The notes beneath the pieces are model-generated. The model was given only the letters and a program-made list of their open reading frames with translations. It was not told where the DNA came from and ran no database searches. From the NCBI RefSeq assembly GCF_013407835.1, contig NZ_JACCBI010000001.1:2046001-2110000 (forward strand): DNA of 64,000 nucleotides, read 5' to 3'. Positions 24,579 to 32,857 of the stretch are shown here, in pieces; the first letter of the stretch is position 1; each line of letters starts with the position of its first letter. The position numbers were made by a program, and so were the translations under genes. This DNA comes from Agromyces atrinae. GTDB lineage: Bacteria > Actinomycetota > Actinomycetes > Actinomycetales > Microbacteriaceae.

Positions 24579-25019
24579 GTGACTGATCGAGCACTGAGTG
24601 TCGCGGCATGGGAAGCGCTCTTCCGGGCGCAGGTCACGGTCATGCGAGCCCTCGGAAGCGAGTTCCCCTCCGACACGATGTCGCTCAACGAGTACGACGT
24701 GCTCTTCAACATCTCGCGTGAGCCCGGTCGCCGGCTCCGCCTCAAGGACCTCAACCGCCATGTACTGCTCACGCAGCCGAGCGTCAGCCGCATGGTCGAC
24801 CGCCTCGTCTCGCGCGGTCTGCTCGAGAAGAGCGACGACCCCGCCGACGGGCGCGGCACGATCGTCAGCATGACGCCGCACGGCTTCGAGGTCTACCGCG
24901 CCGTCGCCGTCGCGCACATGGGCGGCATCAACCGTCAGATGGCGGCGCTCGACACCGACGAGCTCGAGACGCTCACGGCGCTGTGCGACAAGCTGCGGCT
25001 CGCCGTCGACCCGGAGTAG
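24579..25019 (+). CDS. MarR-family transcriptional regulator
   Basis: A 146-residue winged-helix protein: MTDRALSVAAWEALFRAQVT, then MSLNEYDVLFNISREPGRRL, the recognition region LLTQPSVSRMVDRLVSRGLL (about residues 65-84) and the wing SDDPADGRGTIVSMTPHG, a textbook MarR arrangement. The start is GTG 24579 with GAAGAGGAG about 8 nt upstream; longer frames through the AT-rich island are rejected. A terminator hairpin follows. The ligand and target are unknown; it may control itself or a distant operon, since the neighbours are convergent or separated by long spacers. Confidence 0.9.
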   Translation: MTDRALSVAAWEALFRAQVTVMRALGSEFPSDTMSLNEYDVLFNISREPGRRLRLKDLNRHVLLTQPSVSRMVDRLVSRGLLEKSDDPADGRGTIVSMTPHGFEVYRAVAVAHMGGINRQMAALDTDELETLTALCDKLRLAVDPE

Positions 25020-25035
25020 AGGCGCGCGGCGAACC

Positions 25036-25060
25036 CCGCCGTCCCGTGGAGGGACGGCGG
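25036..25060 (+). terminator. Terminator of the MarR gene
   Basis: A perfect 10-bp stem, CCGCCGTCCC (25036-25045) with GGGACGGCGG (25051-25060), loop GTGGA, begins 17 nt after the stop codon. Confidence 0.75.
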
Positions 25061-25184
25061 AGCGAGAGCCCTACCTCCCGCTCCGCCGCGGTACTCCCGC
25101 AGGAGCCCTCTCTACCGAGCGACCCGAACATTGCCCGGTGAGTATGGAAACCGTGGCCGCTCCGGCGGGAGGAAGAACACGAGT

Positions 25185-25298
25185 AACCCCGCGGCCACTG
25201 AGGCGCCGCAGGGGTTCGCTGAAGGACTGGAGTTCGGGCTCCATGCCGTTCTGCCTTTCGGGTTGGCAACGGCGTCGACCGCCGAGGGGGGATTCGGC
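25185..25298. ncRNA. Hairpin-rich intergenic segment, candidate structured RNA
   Basis: No gene is supported between 25061 and 25397. Four consecutive hairpins occur within 114 nt: AACCCC/GGGGTT with GCGG/CCGC (25185-25216), GGAG-ttcggg-CTCC (25229-25242), GCCGTT...AACGGC (25245-25273) and GCCGA...TCGGC (25281-25298). The strand is undecided. A GCCACTG box resembling the cobalamin-riboswitch B12 box occurs at 25194-25200, but the rest of that riboswitch is not recognisable. It matches no RNA family I know. Confidence 0.35.
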
Positions 25299-25397
25299 AG
25301 GATCGACGATTTCGGGTAAGCGTCGGGGCGGGTGATTCCCCGGCCTCGTCAGGCTACACGGGATACACCGCGCCGTGAAGTGCCCTGAAGGAGGGAC

Positions 25398-25697
25398 TCA
25401 GCCTGCGGCGTTCGGCCAGCGCACGGAGGGAGCCGCCTCGGGGTGCTTCGTGAGGTACGACGCGATGAACGGGCAGATCGGCACGACGGTCTTGCCGCGC
25501 CGGGCGACGTCGGCGAGGGCCTCGGCCGCGAGCACGTGGGCGAGCCCCTGCCCGCCGAACTCATCGAACACCTCGGTGTGCGTGAAGACGACCTCGTCGT
25601 CGCTCTCGCGGATGCGGGCGATGCCGGCGAGGACCCCGTCGACATGGATCTCGTACTGCGCAGCGGACGGATTGAGGGTGACGGTCGATTCGCTCAT
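25398..25697 (-). CDS. Small GNAT-fold N-acetyltransferase (YidJ/NATD1-like)
   Basis: A 99-residue protein with the compact one-domain acetyltransferase pattern: EIHVDGVLAGIARIRESDDE, VVFTHTEVFDEFGGQGLAHV (acetyl-CoA loop GGQGLA, about residues 48-53) and RGKTVVPICPFIASYLTKHP. These are hallmarks of the GCN5-related NATD1/YidJ group, whose substrates are generally unknown. Cytoplasmic. The ATG lies 6 nt after TAGGGT (25704-25709), so the mRNA is predicted leaderless. It is 9 nt from the end of the next gene on the same strand, but its own promoter suggests independent expression. Confidence 0.85.
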   Translation of the reverse strand: MSESTVTLNPSAAQYEIHVDGVLAGIARIRESDDEVVFTHTEVFDEFGGQGLAHVLAAEALADVARRGKTVVPICPFIASYLTKHPEAAPSVRWPNAAG

Positions 25698-25706
25698 GCG
25701 CCGACC

Positions 25707-26945
25707 CTACGCCGCGAGCGTGAGCGGGGGTGCCGCCGACGCGCGCACCCGCATGTGCACGCGGTTGGGCGGGCGGATGACGGTGTGAACGCCGACGCGA
25801 CGCTCGGGAACGCACACGCTGTCGCCGCTCGCGATGCGTGCGGCGGGACGTCGCGCCCACTCGAGGCGCTCGGGTGCGATGAGTTCGGAGACGGGAACGA
25901 TCACGGGCGACGCGACACCGGCCGTCGTGGCGACGAGAGCGATGAGCCACGCGAAGACGAGCGTGAAGGCGACGACCTCGAAGATCGTGAGACTCAGGAT
26001 CCCCATGCCCTGGTAGAGCACGCCGGCGACGACCTCGGCCGCGAGGAACGCTCCCGACAGGGCGACCATGCTGCGCGGAAGGCCGGGAACGAGGAAGCGG
26101 ATCATGACGGCCGCTGCGGCGAAGGCGAGAGCGGCCGAGCACGCCGAGAGGTTGTGCGCGATCGGGACGGCGTCGACCGGGAAGGCTCCCACACCCATGA
26201 GAGAGACGCCGATGAGGGCGATGAGGACGCGGAGCGTGGCGACTCCTCCGCGGCGCGCGCGGAACGTCGCCGTACGGAGGATGCGCGTGAACGATCCGCT
26301 GAGGAGGATGACGCCGACGCCCGCGCCGGTCACGGCGGCGTTGAACGGGATGGCCGACCATCCGCCCGCCGTGCCGAGCTGACTGAAGCCGTCGGCGTAC
26401 CAGGCCGTGTCGCTCGTGAAGGCGATCGAGGCGAGCGAGCCGCAGGCGAGGAGCATCGCGACGAGGTTGAATGTGCGGTAGGCGTCGTGTTCGTGGGCGA
26501 CGCGGTGCAGGTGCATCGTTCCCACGCCGAGCGCGACCCCGGCGACGAGGGCGAGCATGACGGCGGGCACGGGCACGTCGACGAACGCGCCGCGGGCTCC
26601 GAAGACGATGGCGGCCGCGAGCACGGCCCACAGCAATCCGTTGAAGAAGGCGAGCGACCGGGGGCTCACGATGAGCTGGGGCAGGCCGCGGTGCACGAGC
26701 CAGTCGAGGGAGGAGCGGCTGAACGAGATCGCCGTGCCGGTGACGGCCACGACGATCGAGCCGATGACGGCGACGAGAAGCGCGAACGGGCCGTCGATGA
26801 CCGTCTGCGAGAGGCCGATGAGAGAGATGCCGAAGCCGAGTGCGACCGCCAATGTCACGGCGCGACGGAACACCGAGCCGTGCGTGAGGGCGGGATTGAC
26901 GGGGTCACGTGTGACACCGATGCCGCCCGACAGAGGGAGAGACAT
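25707..26945 (-). CDS. Polytopic membrane protein of unknown function
   Basis: A 412-residue protein with about ten hydrophobic segments between residues 30 and 345 and a basic, soluble C-terminus. The segment MGVGAFPVDAVPIAHNLSAC (about residues 245-264) resembles the FPxD...HN motif of DUF998-type membrane proteins, a tentative link. HLHRVAHEHDAYRTFN is also distinctive. No transporter signature was recognised. There is no clear Shine-Dalgarno; the start is taken as the first ATG (MSLPLSGGIGVTRDPVN). It is followed closely by the GNAT-like gene and divergent from the aldose epimerase. Confidence 0.6.
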   Translation of the reverse strand: MSLPLSGGIGVTRDPVNPALTHGSVFRRAVTLAVALGFGISLIGLSQTVIDGPFALLVAVIGSIVVAVTGTAISFSRSSLDWLVHRGLPQLIVSPRSLAFFNGLLWAVLAAAIVFGARGAFVDVPVPAVMLALVAGVALGVGTMHLHRVAHEHDAYRTFNLVAMLLACGSLASIAFTSDTAWYADGFSQLGTAGGWSAIPFNAAVTGAGVGVILLSGSFTRILRTATFRARRGGVATLRVLIALIGVSLMGVGAFPVDAVPIAHNLSACSAALAFAAAAVMIRFLVPGLPRSMVALSGAFLAAEVVAGVLYQGMGILSLTIFEVVAFTLVFAWLIALVATTAGVASPVIVPVSELIAPERLEWARRPAARIASGDSVCVPERRVGVHTVIRPPNRVHMRVRASAAPPLTLAA

Positions 26946-27068
26946 CTTCGATCATTCGACGAGGAGGAGAAAAGGAGGCGCATACTTCTGGACTATCGTC
27001 TCATTTCCGACGCTCGTCGGGTACCGCCAATCCCAGGGTCATCGGCTTCGACAGGGGAAGATGGTCGG

Positions 27069-27992
27069 ATGAGCATTCCCCTGAGCGGCCAGACCGTCGA
27101 CCTCGAACACGGCGGGTACACCGCTTCCCTCGCGAGCATCGGCGCGAGCCTCCGCTCCCTGCGCTTCGAGGGTCGCGATCTCGTCGTACCCTTCGACGCC
27201 GACGAGGTGCGCCCCGCGTTCCGTGGAGCGACGCTCGTGCCGTGGCCGAACCGCATCGCCGACGGCCGCTACACGTTCGACGGCGAGGAGTTCCAGGTCG
27301 ACCTGTCGGAGCCCGGCCGCGGCAATGCGCTGCACGGCTTCGGCGCCTGGCTCGACTTCGCGGTGTCGCAGCAGACCGCGTCATCCGTTCGGTTGTCGGC
27401 GACGATCGAGGCCCGGAGCGGGTTCCCGTTCCGCCTGCTCATCGACGTCGACTTCTGGCTCGACGACTCGGGTCTCCACCAGCGCGTGACCGCGACGAAC
27501 ACGGGGTCGCGCCCCGCTCCGTACGGCACGGGGCCGCACCCCTACCTGGTCGCCGGCCCCGGACGGGTGAGCGACTGGAGCCTCGAGCTGCCCGCCGCCG
27601 AGGTGCTCGAGGTGACGGATGACCGCCTGCTGCCCACCGGCCTCGCCGACGTCGCCGTCTCGGGCGACGGCGTCTTCGACTTCCGCGCCCCGCGCGTGAT
27701 CGAGTCGACCTTCATCGACCACGCCTTCACGGGGCTCTCGCGGGACGCCGACGGCGTCGCCACGGTGCGCGTCGTGACGGATGCCGGTACGGGTGTGTCG
27801 ATGACGTGGGGCAGTGAACTGCCCTGGGTGCAGATCCACACGGCCGACCAGCCCGATCCCGAGTTCGATCGTCTCGGACTCGCCGTCGAGCCGATGACGT
27901 GCCCGCCCGACGCCTTCAATTCGGGCACCGACCTGATCGTCATCGAGCCGGGCGCACAGTCGTCGGCAGAGTGGACGATCAGCGCGATCTGA
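27069..27992 (+). CDS. Aldose 1-epimerase family protein (galactose mutarotase-like)
   Basis: A 307-residue beta-sandwich protein. The GalM-type motifs are present: RGATLVPWPNRIADGRYTFD (about residues 53-72), NALHGFGAWLDF with the catalytic-type His, and GTGPHPYLVAG with the second His (about 152-162). The conserved C-terminal Glu region is LGLAVEPMTCPPDAFNSG. It should interconvert anomers of an aldose or act on a related sugar phosphate. The ATG 27069 is preceded by AGGGGAAG. Its end abuts the end of the TetR gene (27993), tail to tail. Confidence 0.9.
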   Translation: MSIPLSGQTVDLEHGGYTASLASIGASLRSLRFEGRDLVVPFDADEVRPAFRGATLVPWPNRIADGRYTFDGEEFQVDLSEPGRGNALHGFGAWLDFAVSQQTASSVRLSATIEARSGFPFRLLIDVDFWLDDSGLHQRVTATNTGSRPAPYGTGPHPYLVAGPGRVSDWSLELPAAEVLEVTDDRLLPTGLADVAVSGDGVFDFRAPRVIESTFIDHAFTGLSRDADGVATVRVVTDAGTGVSMTWGSELPWVQIHTADQPDPEFDRLGLAVEPMTCPPDAFNSGTDLIVIEPGAQSSAEWTISAI

Positions 27993-28577
27993 TCAGGCGC
28001 GAGCGCCGACGCGCGCGCGGAAGCCGTCGACGATGAGGTCGACGCCGAAACTGAAGACACGGCCTCCGTCGGGGTCTCGGTCGAGCGCGCGATCGGGTGC
28101 CGCCGCACCGAGAGCGTCGGCGTGCGACTGCTGCTGCTCGCGGAAGACGTGACCCACGATGAACTCGAGCAGCACCGATGCAGCGAGCTCGCGTTCGTCG
28201 ACGGTCGCGTCGCTCGTCGCGGTCGCCTCGAGCAGTCGGACCCAGGCCGCCGACGCTCCGAGGCCGAGCGCGATCGTGCTCGAGACGACCTCGGCCCCGT
28301 CGCGGTAGGCGAGGAGGGCATCACGGAGAGCCCCGGACTCGGCGCGCACCCGTTCCGGCCAGTCGAGGTCGTGCTCGACGGGTCGCGCCCGCTCGAGGAT
28401 GCGGTCGGCGACGAGCGCGAGCAGCGACTGCTTGTTCGGCACGTGCCAGTAGAGCGCGCTCGCCTGCACGTCGAGCGCGGCCGCGAGGCGACGCATCGTG
28501 AGGTCGGCAAGTCCGTGCTCGTCGAGGAGGTCGAGCGCCGTCGCGACGACGTCATCGCGACTGTGTCGTGTCGTCAT
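27993..28577 (-). CDS. bioQ: TetR-family repressor, likely the biotin regulator BioQ
   Basis: A 194-residue TetR protein. The N-terminal HTH is MTTRHSRDDVVATALDLLDE through GLADLTMRRLAAALDVQASA and LYWHVPNKQSLLALVADRIL (residues 1-60); the rest is the ligand-binding helical domain. It is divergent from bioY-bioM-bioN. The 87-bp spacer contains two TGAAC-N3-GTTCA palindromes, the BioQ-type operator described in Corynebacterium. The operators cover its own predicted -35 region, so it should repress itself and the biotin importer. The ATG lies 6 nt after TACGAT (28584-28589), predicting a leaderless mRNA. The gene symbol rests on context and operator match. Confidence 0.82.
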   Translation of the reverse strand: MTTRHSRDDVVATALDLLDEHGLADLTMRRLAAALDVQASALYWHVPNKQSLLALVADRILERARPVEHDLDWPERVRAESGALRDALLAYRDGAEVVSSTIALGLGASAAWVRLLEATATSDATVDERELAASVLLEFIVGHVFREQQQSHADALGAAAPDRALDRDPDGGRVFSFGVDLIVDGFRARVGARA

Positions 28578-28598
28578 GAGCCCATCGTATCGGTATCA

Positions 28599-28626
28599 TG
28601 AACGCTGTTCAGGTGAACGCCGTTCA
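28599..28626. promoter_or_regulatory. Two tandem BioQ-type operators
   Basis: TGAACGCTGTTCA (28599-28611) and TGAACGCCGTTCA (28614-28626) are 13-bp palindromes starting 15 bp apart, forming a tandem 15-bp repeat. They match the TGAAC-N3-GTTCA-like box for BioQ and lie in the divergent promoter region of the TetR gene and bioY. Confidence 0.8.
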
Positions 28627-28664
28627 GGTTACGGTGATCGCCACCGATCCGAAAGGACCTCTTC

Positions 28665-29258
28665 GTGACCACGACAGCCCCCGCACGCACGATCGACGGC
28701 CGCGTCATCGCCCGCGTCGCCGTCTTCACCGCACTCATCGCCGTGCTAGGCCTTCCCGGCGCCATCCCCGTCTTCGGCGGAGCCGTGCCGATCACCGCGC
28801 AGACCCTCGGCGTCATGCTCGCGGGCGCGGTGCTCGGGCCGTGGGCGGGCGCGGCGTCCGTCGTTTTGCTCCAGGTGCTCGTCGCAGCCGGGCTCCCTCT
28901 GCTCTCGGGCGGACGAGGGGGACTCGGCGTCTTCTTCGGACCGACCGTCGGCTATCTCATCGGCTGGATCCTCGGCGCCATCGTCATCGGCCTCATCGTG
29001 CGCTCGAGCGCGGATCGCCCGCGATGGGGCACGACCCTGCTCGGATGCTTCGTCGGCGGCATCCTCGTCATCTACGCCGTCGGCATCCCCTTCCAGTCCC
29101 TTGTGACCGGCGCTCCCCTCGAGGCCGCCGCGCTCGGCAGCGTGGCCTTCCTGCCGGGCGACGTCATCAAGGTCGTCGTCGCTGCGGCCGTCACCCAAGG
29201 ACTCTGGCGCGCCTACCCCCGAGCATTCGGTCCGTGGCGCGCGAGCCGTCGCCGGTGA
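28665..29258 (+). CDS. bioY: BioY, substrate-binding subunit of the ECF biotin transporter
   Basis: A 197-residue membrane protein with six hydrophobic segments. Family features include ALIAVLGLPGAIPVFGGAVP, ITAQTLGVMLAGAVLGPWAG (about residues 45-64), LLSGGRGGLGVFFGPTVGYL and YAVGIPFQSLVTGAPL. BioY binds biotin with high affinity and pairs with the BioM ATPase and BioN transmembrane subunit encoded next. It starts with GTG 28665 after AAAGGA. The stop overlaps the bioM start (GTGA). Biotin-responsive control by the divergent repressor is expected. Confidence 0.95.
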   Translation: MTTTAPARTIDGRVIARVAVFTALIAVLGLPGAIPVFGGAVPITAQTLGVMLAGAVLGPWAGAASVVLLQVLVAAGLPLLSGGRGGLGVFFGPTVGYLIGWILGAIVIGLIVRSSADRPRWGTTLLGCFVGGILVIYAVGIPFQSLVTGAPLEAAALGSVAFLPGDVIKVVVAAAVTQGLWRAYPRAFGPWRASRRR

Positions 29259-29950
29259 CCGGTGTGCGGCCGCGCACCATCGAGCTCGACCACGTCAGCA
29301 TCGACTACGAGGGCAGGACGGCGCTCGAGACGACGACGCTCAGCCTCGACGAGCATCGCGTCGCCGTCATCGGGTCGAACGGGTCGGGCAAGTCGAGCTT
29401 CGCGCGGCTGCTCAACGGGCTCACGCGACCGGCACGGGGCGAGGTGCGCGTGCACGGACTCGACCCCGTGCGCCAGAGCCGCCTCGTCCGGGAGCGCGTC
29501 GGGTTCGTCTTCGCGAACGCAGACGCCCAGATCGTCATGCCGACGGTGCGCGAGGACGTCGCCCTGTCACTCCGCCGACTGCGCCTCACGGCGTCGGAGA
29601 CGGCGAAGCGCGTGGATGACGCGCTCGAGCGCACCGGTCTCGCGGGTCTCGCCGACGCCTCGACGCGCTCCCTCTCGGGCGGCCAGAAGCAACTGCTGGC
29701 CTTCGCGACGGTGACCGTCTCCGAGCCCGCACTCATCGTCGCCGACGAGCCCACCGCCTCGCTCGACGCGGTGAATGCGCGTCGCATCCGCGAGCTCATC
29801 CGCGCCCTCCCCCAGCAGGTCGTCGTCGTCACCCACGACCTCCGGCTCGCCGCCGAGTGCGACATCGCCCTCCGGTTCGAGAGCGGCCGCCTCGTCGCGC
29901 GCGGCCCGGCGGCCGACGTCGTCGCGCGCTACGACGAGGAGCACCGATGA
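29255..29950 (+). CDS. bioM: BioM, ATPase subunit of the biotin ECF transporter
   Basis: A 231-residue ABC ATPase. Walker A is GSNGSGKSS (about residues 40-48), the Q-loop region includes FANADAQIVMPTV, the signature is SLSGGQKQLL (about 136-145), Walker B is LIVADEPTASLD and the H-loop is VVTHDLRL. It energises BioY-mediated biotin import. The GTG at 29255 overlaps the bioY stop and the bioN ATG overlaps this gene's stop, so all three are coupled. A frame extending further upstream is rejected because it lies inside bioY. Confidence 0.94.
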   Translation: MTGVRPRTIELDHVSIDYEGRTALETTTLSLDEHRVAVIGSNGSGKSSFARLLNGLTRPARGEVRVHGLDPVRQSRLVRERVGFVFANADAQIVMPTVREDVALSLRRLRLTASETAKRVDDALERTGLAGLADASTRSLSGGQKQLLAFATVTVSEPALIVADEPTASLDAVNARRIRELIRALPQQVVVVTHDLRLAAECDIALRFESGRLVARGPAADVVARYDEEHR

Positions 29951-30540
29951 TCGCCCTCTACCGACCGGGGTCGAGCGTCCTGCACCGGATGCCGGCCGCG
30001 ACGAAACTCGTCGGCTTCGCCATCGTCGCGCTCGTCGTCACTCTCGGCGCGCGCGAGCCCGGCACGCTCGCCGCAGCGGGTATCAGCGTCTGCATCGCGT
30101 TCGCGGCGGCCGGGCGCGGGCTGCGTCACCTCGGGCGGGTGCTCGTCGGCTATCGCTGGGTGATCGTGCTGACGCTCGCCCCGCAGCTGTTCTTCCTTCC
30201 GCCCGTCGACGCACTCACCAACACCGGTCGCGTGCTCGCCGTCATCCTTCTCGCCGGGGTCGTCACCGAGACGACCGCGACGATCGACCTGCTCGACGCG
30301 ATCGTGCGCGCAGCGAGGCCTCTCCGACGTCTCATCGACCCCGACGTCCTCGCGCTCATGCTCACGATCGCCCTCGGCACGGTGCCCCTCATCGCCGACT
30401 TCGCGCGGAGGGTCGGCGACGCTCACCGCGCACGCGGCATCCGTCCGGCGGCGCGCACGACGGCCGTGCCCCTGCTCGTGCTGTCGGCCCAGCACGCCGA
30501 CGATCTCGCCGATGCGCTCGCGGCGCGCGGAATCGCCTGA
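29947..30540 (+). CDS. bioN: BioN, CbiQ-type transmembrane subunit of the biotin transporter
   Basis: A 197-residue CbiQ/EcfT-type protein beginning MIALYRPGSSVLHRMPAATK, the usual amphipathic entry. Five hydrophobic segments follow, and the C-terminal domain carries two Ala-Arg-Gly coupling motifs: AHRARGIRPA (about residues 160-169) and DALAARGIA at the very end. These contact the BioM ATPase. It overlaps bioM by 4 nt (ATGA). It is somewhat shorter than general EcfT proteins, as expected for BioN. Confidence 0.93.
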   Translation: MIALYRPGSSVLHRMPAATKLVGFAIVALVVTLGAREPGTLAAAGISVCIAFAAAGRGLRHLGRVLVGYRWVIVLTLAPQLFFLPPVDALTNTGRVLAVILLAGVVTETTATIDLLDAIVRAARPLRRLIDPDVLALMLTIALGTVPLIADFARRVGDAHRARGIRPAARTTAVPLLVLSAQHADDLADALAARGIA

Positions 30541-30624
30541 GGCCGCGATTCCTCGGCCCGATCGAGAGGATGATGGGCAACCGACGAAGCGAGGGGGGAG
30601 CCTCGCCGGTCGCCCAGCGCGGAC

Positions 30625-30647
30625 CGCTCCGGGTGATCACCGGAGCG
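30625..30647. terminator. Hairpin between convergent bioN and the S8 peptidase
   Basis: CGCTCCGG (30625-30632) and CCGGAGCG (30640-30647) flank a GTGATCA loop. There is no T-tract; it lies in the 178-bp spacer that otherwise shows no gene. Confidence 0.5.
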
Positions 30648-30718
30648 AAGATCCAAGCCGACCATAGCCCAGGTTTTTGCCCGGGGAAAGGAATTGCCCC
30701 CGAAGTGGGAGGTACCAC

Positions 30719-32857
30719 TCAGCGGCCGAGAATCACCCGTCGACGCAGCAGCACGGCACCGGCGAGGAACGCGAAGAGACCGACGAGCGCGGGAGTCGTC
30801 GGGTCGATGCCCGTCGACGGCAACTGTGCGGGAGCCGCGGGGTTCGGCTCGGGCGGAACCGGGAGCTCGGCGACGCGCGAGAGGTACCCGTACGCGTCGA
30901 TGAGACCCGCACCGGTCGTGTTCTCAGCGGAGTGCCCGACGTAGGTCGCACCGCGCGGGATCGCCGAGCCGAAGAGCGCAGCCTTGACCTCGTCGGGCGT
31001 CAGGCCGGGGTGCGCCTGGAGTCCGAGCGCGACGACGCCCGCCGCGGTGGGCGATGCGGCCGACGTACCGAAGAACTGGTACACGCCGCCGGAGCTTCCA
31101 GGGGGCGCGGACAGCACCGAGTTGCGCTCGCCGTCGAGCGAGAGGATGTCGGGCTTCGAGTAGGTCTCGAGCTCGGCGAACGGCAGCACCGTCTCGCTGC
31201 CGATCGGCGGCAGACCCGTGTAGACCGGGCCGAGCGAGCTGAAGTACTCGAGGCCGGTCGGTTCGGTGAAGGGCGCTGCGGCGACCGTGATCGCCTTGCG
31301 CGCGCCGTTGTGGCCGTTGACCGTCGGGCCGACGACGTCGTCGCCCTGGGTCGTGTCGTACTCGAGCGAGTGGAAGACGGCGGGCAGGCCGTTCTCGACC
31401 GACGAGATGCGCACGGCGGGCCGGGCGTCGGTGCGGTCCTTCGCTCGCACGATGAAGAAGTCGTAGGCCGTGGGCTCCGTCGAGGCCCCCGAGATGACGA
31501 CCCCGAGGCCGGGGAAGCCGAGCTGCAGCTCGCTCACCTCGACGGGAGTGCCCGCCGGGTCGGTGACGACGAGCGAGAAGTCGCCGAACTCCGTGCCGTA
31601 CGGCAGGGCCCACTGCGCGAGGACCTCGACCTGCAGGTCGTCGCCGTCCGGCACGCCGATGACCGTGAAGGCATTCGAGTACGCCTCGGCCTCGCTCGGG
31701 TCGAAGTCCATGCAGTCGACGGCGCCCTCGAGTCCGCTCGCGGCGGCGATGCCGTCGGGGCAGTCGATGGGCCGGTACTCCGCCGACATCCACGAGCCGA
31801 TGGGGCGCACCTCGCCGTCGACCTCGGCGACCTGGTTGAAGTTGCCCGCGGCGGTGAGATAGACGAGACCGGCGTCGACGAGACGGTCGATCTTCTGCGT
31901 GAGGAGCGACTCCTGGAAGTACGGCTCGGTCGGGAAGAGCACGTCGTCGACGATGATGTCGGCACCATCGGCAATGAGCTGATCGATCGCCGCGCGCATG
32001 GCGGTCTCGTCGGTGATGCCCGTGGCGAAGGCGAGCTTCGCTCCGGGAGCCATCGCGTGCACGAGCTGCGCCATGCCGCGACCCTCGTCGTCCTGACCGG
32101 CCACGGTCGTCGGGAGGTCGTGCACGATGACGGGCTCGAGGTAGCCGCACGGGTTGCCCGGCCCGGGCAGCAGGCCGTTCCGCACATCTGCATCCCACGC
32201 GGCCTTGCCCGCCTCGGGGCCGCCCTTGAGGGCGAACGAGTTCGAGATGATGCCGACGGTGACGCCTCCGCCGTCGACGCCGAAGTCGGAGCGGGCCTTC
32301 ACGACGTTGAGCGGGATCGCCGCGTCGGCGGGGATCGATCGGCACGTGCCCGTCGGGATCGGCAGAATGTCGTCGGCGGCCGCCGCGGCGAACGAGCCCG
32401 AACCGGCCTGCGGTGCGTGCGAGACCGACGTCACACCCGCCAGTCGGGAGAGGGCGTCGAGCTCCGACGGCGCGACGAAGGCGGTGAGGGTCGCGTGCTC
32501 AGGGTCGACGGCGACGACGAGACCGAGGGCGGCGACCGCCTCGGAGACGGCGACGACATCGGCGCCGTCGGTCGTGATCGAGACGGCGAGTCGGCCCGCG
32601 TCGTCGACCTGGAGGCTCAGGATGCCGTCGGCGGGCAGTCCCTCGGAGGCGGCGAACTCATCGGTCGACGGGTCTTCGAGGGTGCCGGCGAGACGCTCGA
32701 CCACTCCCGACAGGCTCGCGCGGTCATCCGGTTCGAGCTCGGCGGCGGCCGGTGAGACCGGCCCCGCGAGGAAGAGGACGGCGCCGAGGGCGACGGCCCC
32801 GACGAACGATGAACGAACGGCGCGCCGAGGCGCGATTCCCCACGATGACGACTCCAC
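30719..32857 (-). CDS. Secreted, wall-anchored S8 (subtilisin-like) peptidase with a variant triad
   Basis: A 712-residue exported protein. A signal peptide covers about residues 1-39 (ending PVSPAAA). The peptidase core spans about 185-660. The catalytic Ser lies in GTSAASPTAAG (Ser599) and the oxyanion Asn in LTAAGNFNQ (Asn339). The usual Asp strand reads VTVGIISNSF (Asn206 where Asp is expected), and the usual His motif reads DEGRGMAQLVH (Glu258 in the His position), so the triad is atypical. The C-terminus has LPSTG (679-683), a hydrophobic helix and RRR, a sortase-anchoring signal. GTG 32857 follows GGGGAGAAG by 7 nt; the longer upstream frame is rejected. The substrate is unknown and the activity uncertain. 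Confidence 0.82.
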   Translation of the reverse strand: MESSSWGIAPRRAVRSSFVGAVALGAVLFLAGPVSPAAAELEPDDRASLSGVVERLAGTLEDPSTDEFAASEGLPADGILSLQVDDAGRLAVSITTDGADVVAVSEAVAALGLVVAVDPEHATLTAFVAPSELDALSRLAGVTSVSHAPQAGSGSFAAAAADDILPIPTGTCRSIPADAAIPLNVVKARSDFGVDGGGVTVGIISNSFALKGGPEAGKAAWDADVRNGLLPGPGNPCGYLEPVIVHDLPTTVAGQDDEGRGMAQLVHAMAPGAKLAFATGITDETAMRAAIDQLIADGADIIVDDVLFPTEPYFQESLLTQKIDRLVDAGLVYLTAAGNFNQVAEVDGEVRPIGSWMSAEYRPIDCPDGIAAASGLEGAVDCMDFDPSEAEAYSNAFTVIGVPDGDDLQVEVLAQWALPYGTEFGDFSLVVTDPAGTPVEVSELQLGFPGLGVVISGASTEPTAYDFFIVRAKDRTDARPAVRISSVENGLPAVFHSLEYDTTQGDDVVGPTVNGHNGARKAITVAAAPFTEPTGLEYFSSLGPVYTGLPPIGSETVLPFAELETYSKPDILSLDGERNSVLSAPPGSSGGVYQFFGTSAASPTAAGVVALGLQAHPGLTPDEVKAALFGSAIPRGATYVGHSAENTTGAGLIDAYGYLSRVAELPVPPEPNPAAPAQLPSTGIDPTTPALVGLFAFLAGAVLLRRRVILGR

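Noticed and set aside
25194..25200. GCCACTG, identical to the B12 box of cobalamin riboswitches
   Set aside because: The other conserved blocks of the cobalamin riboswitch (the GGGAA...GGTG region, the CCCGC-ACTGT-like segment and the terminal GCCAGGAGACCTGCC-like arm) are not present on either strand, and no B12-related gene follows.
25138..25335. Short frame beginning with GTG at 25138 in the gene-free gap
   Set aside because: It is Arg-rich with no family resemblance and no ribosome binding site, and it runs through several hairpins; a structured RNA or non-coding DNA is more likely.
29234..29255. Earlier GTG start for bioM
   Set aside because: GTG 29255 overlaps the bioY stop as GTGA, the usual coupling pattern; the earlier start adds only residues encoded within the end of bioY.
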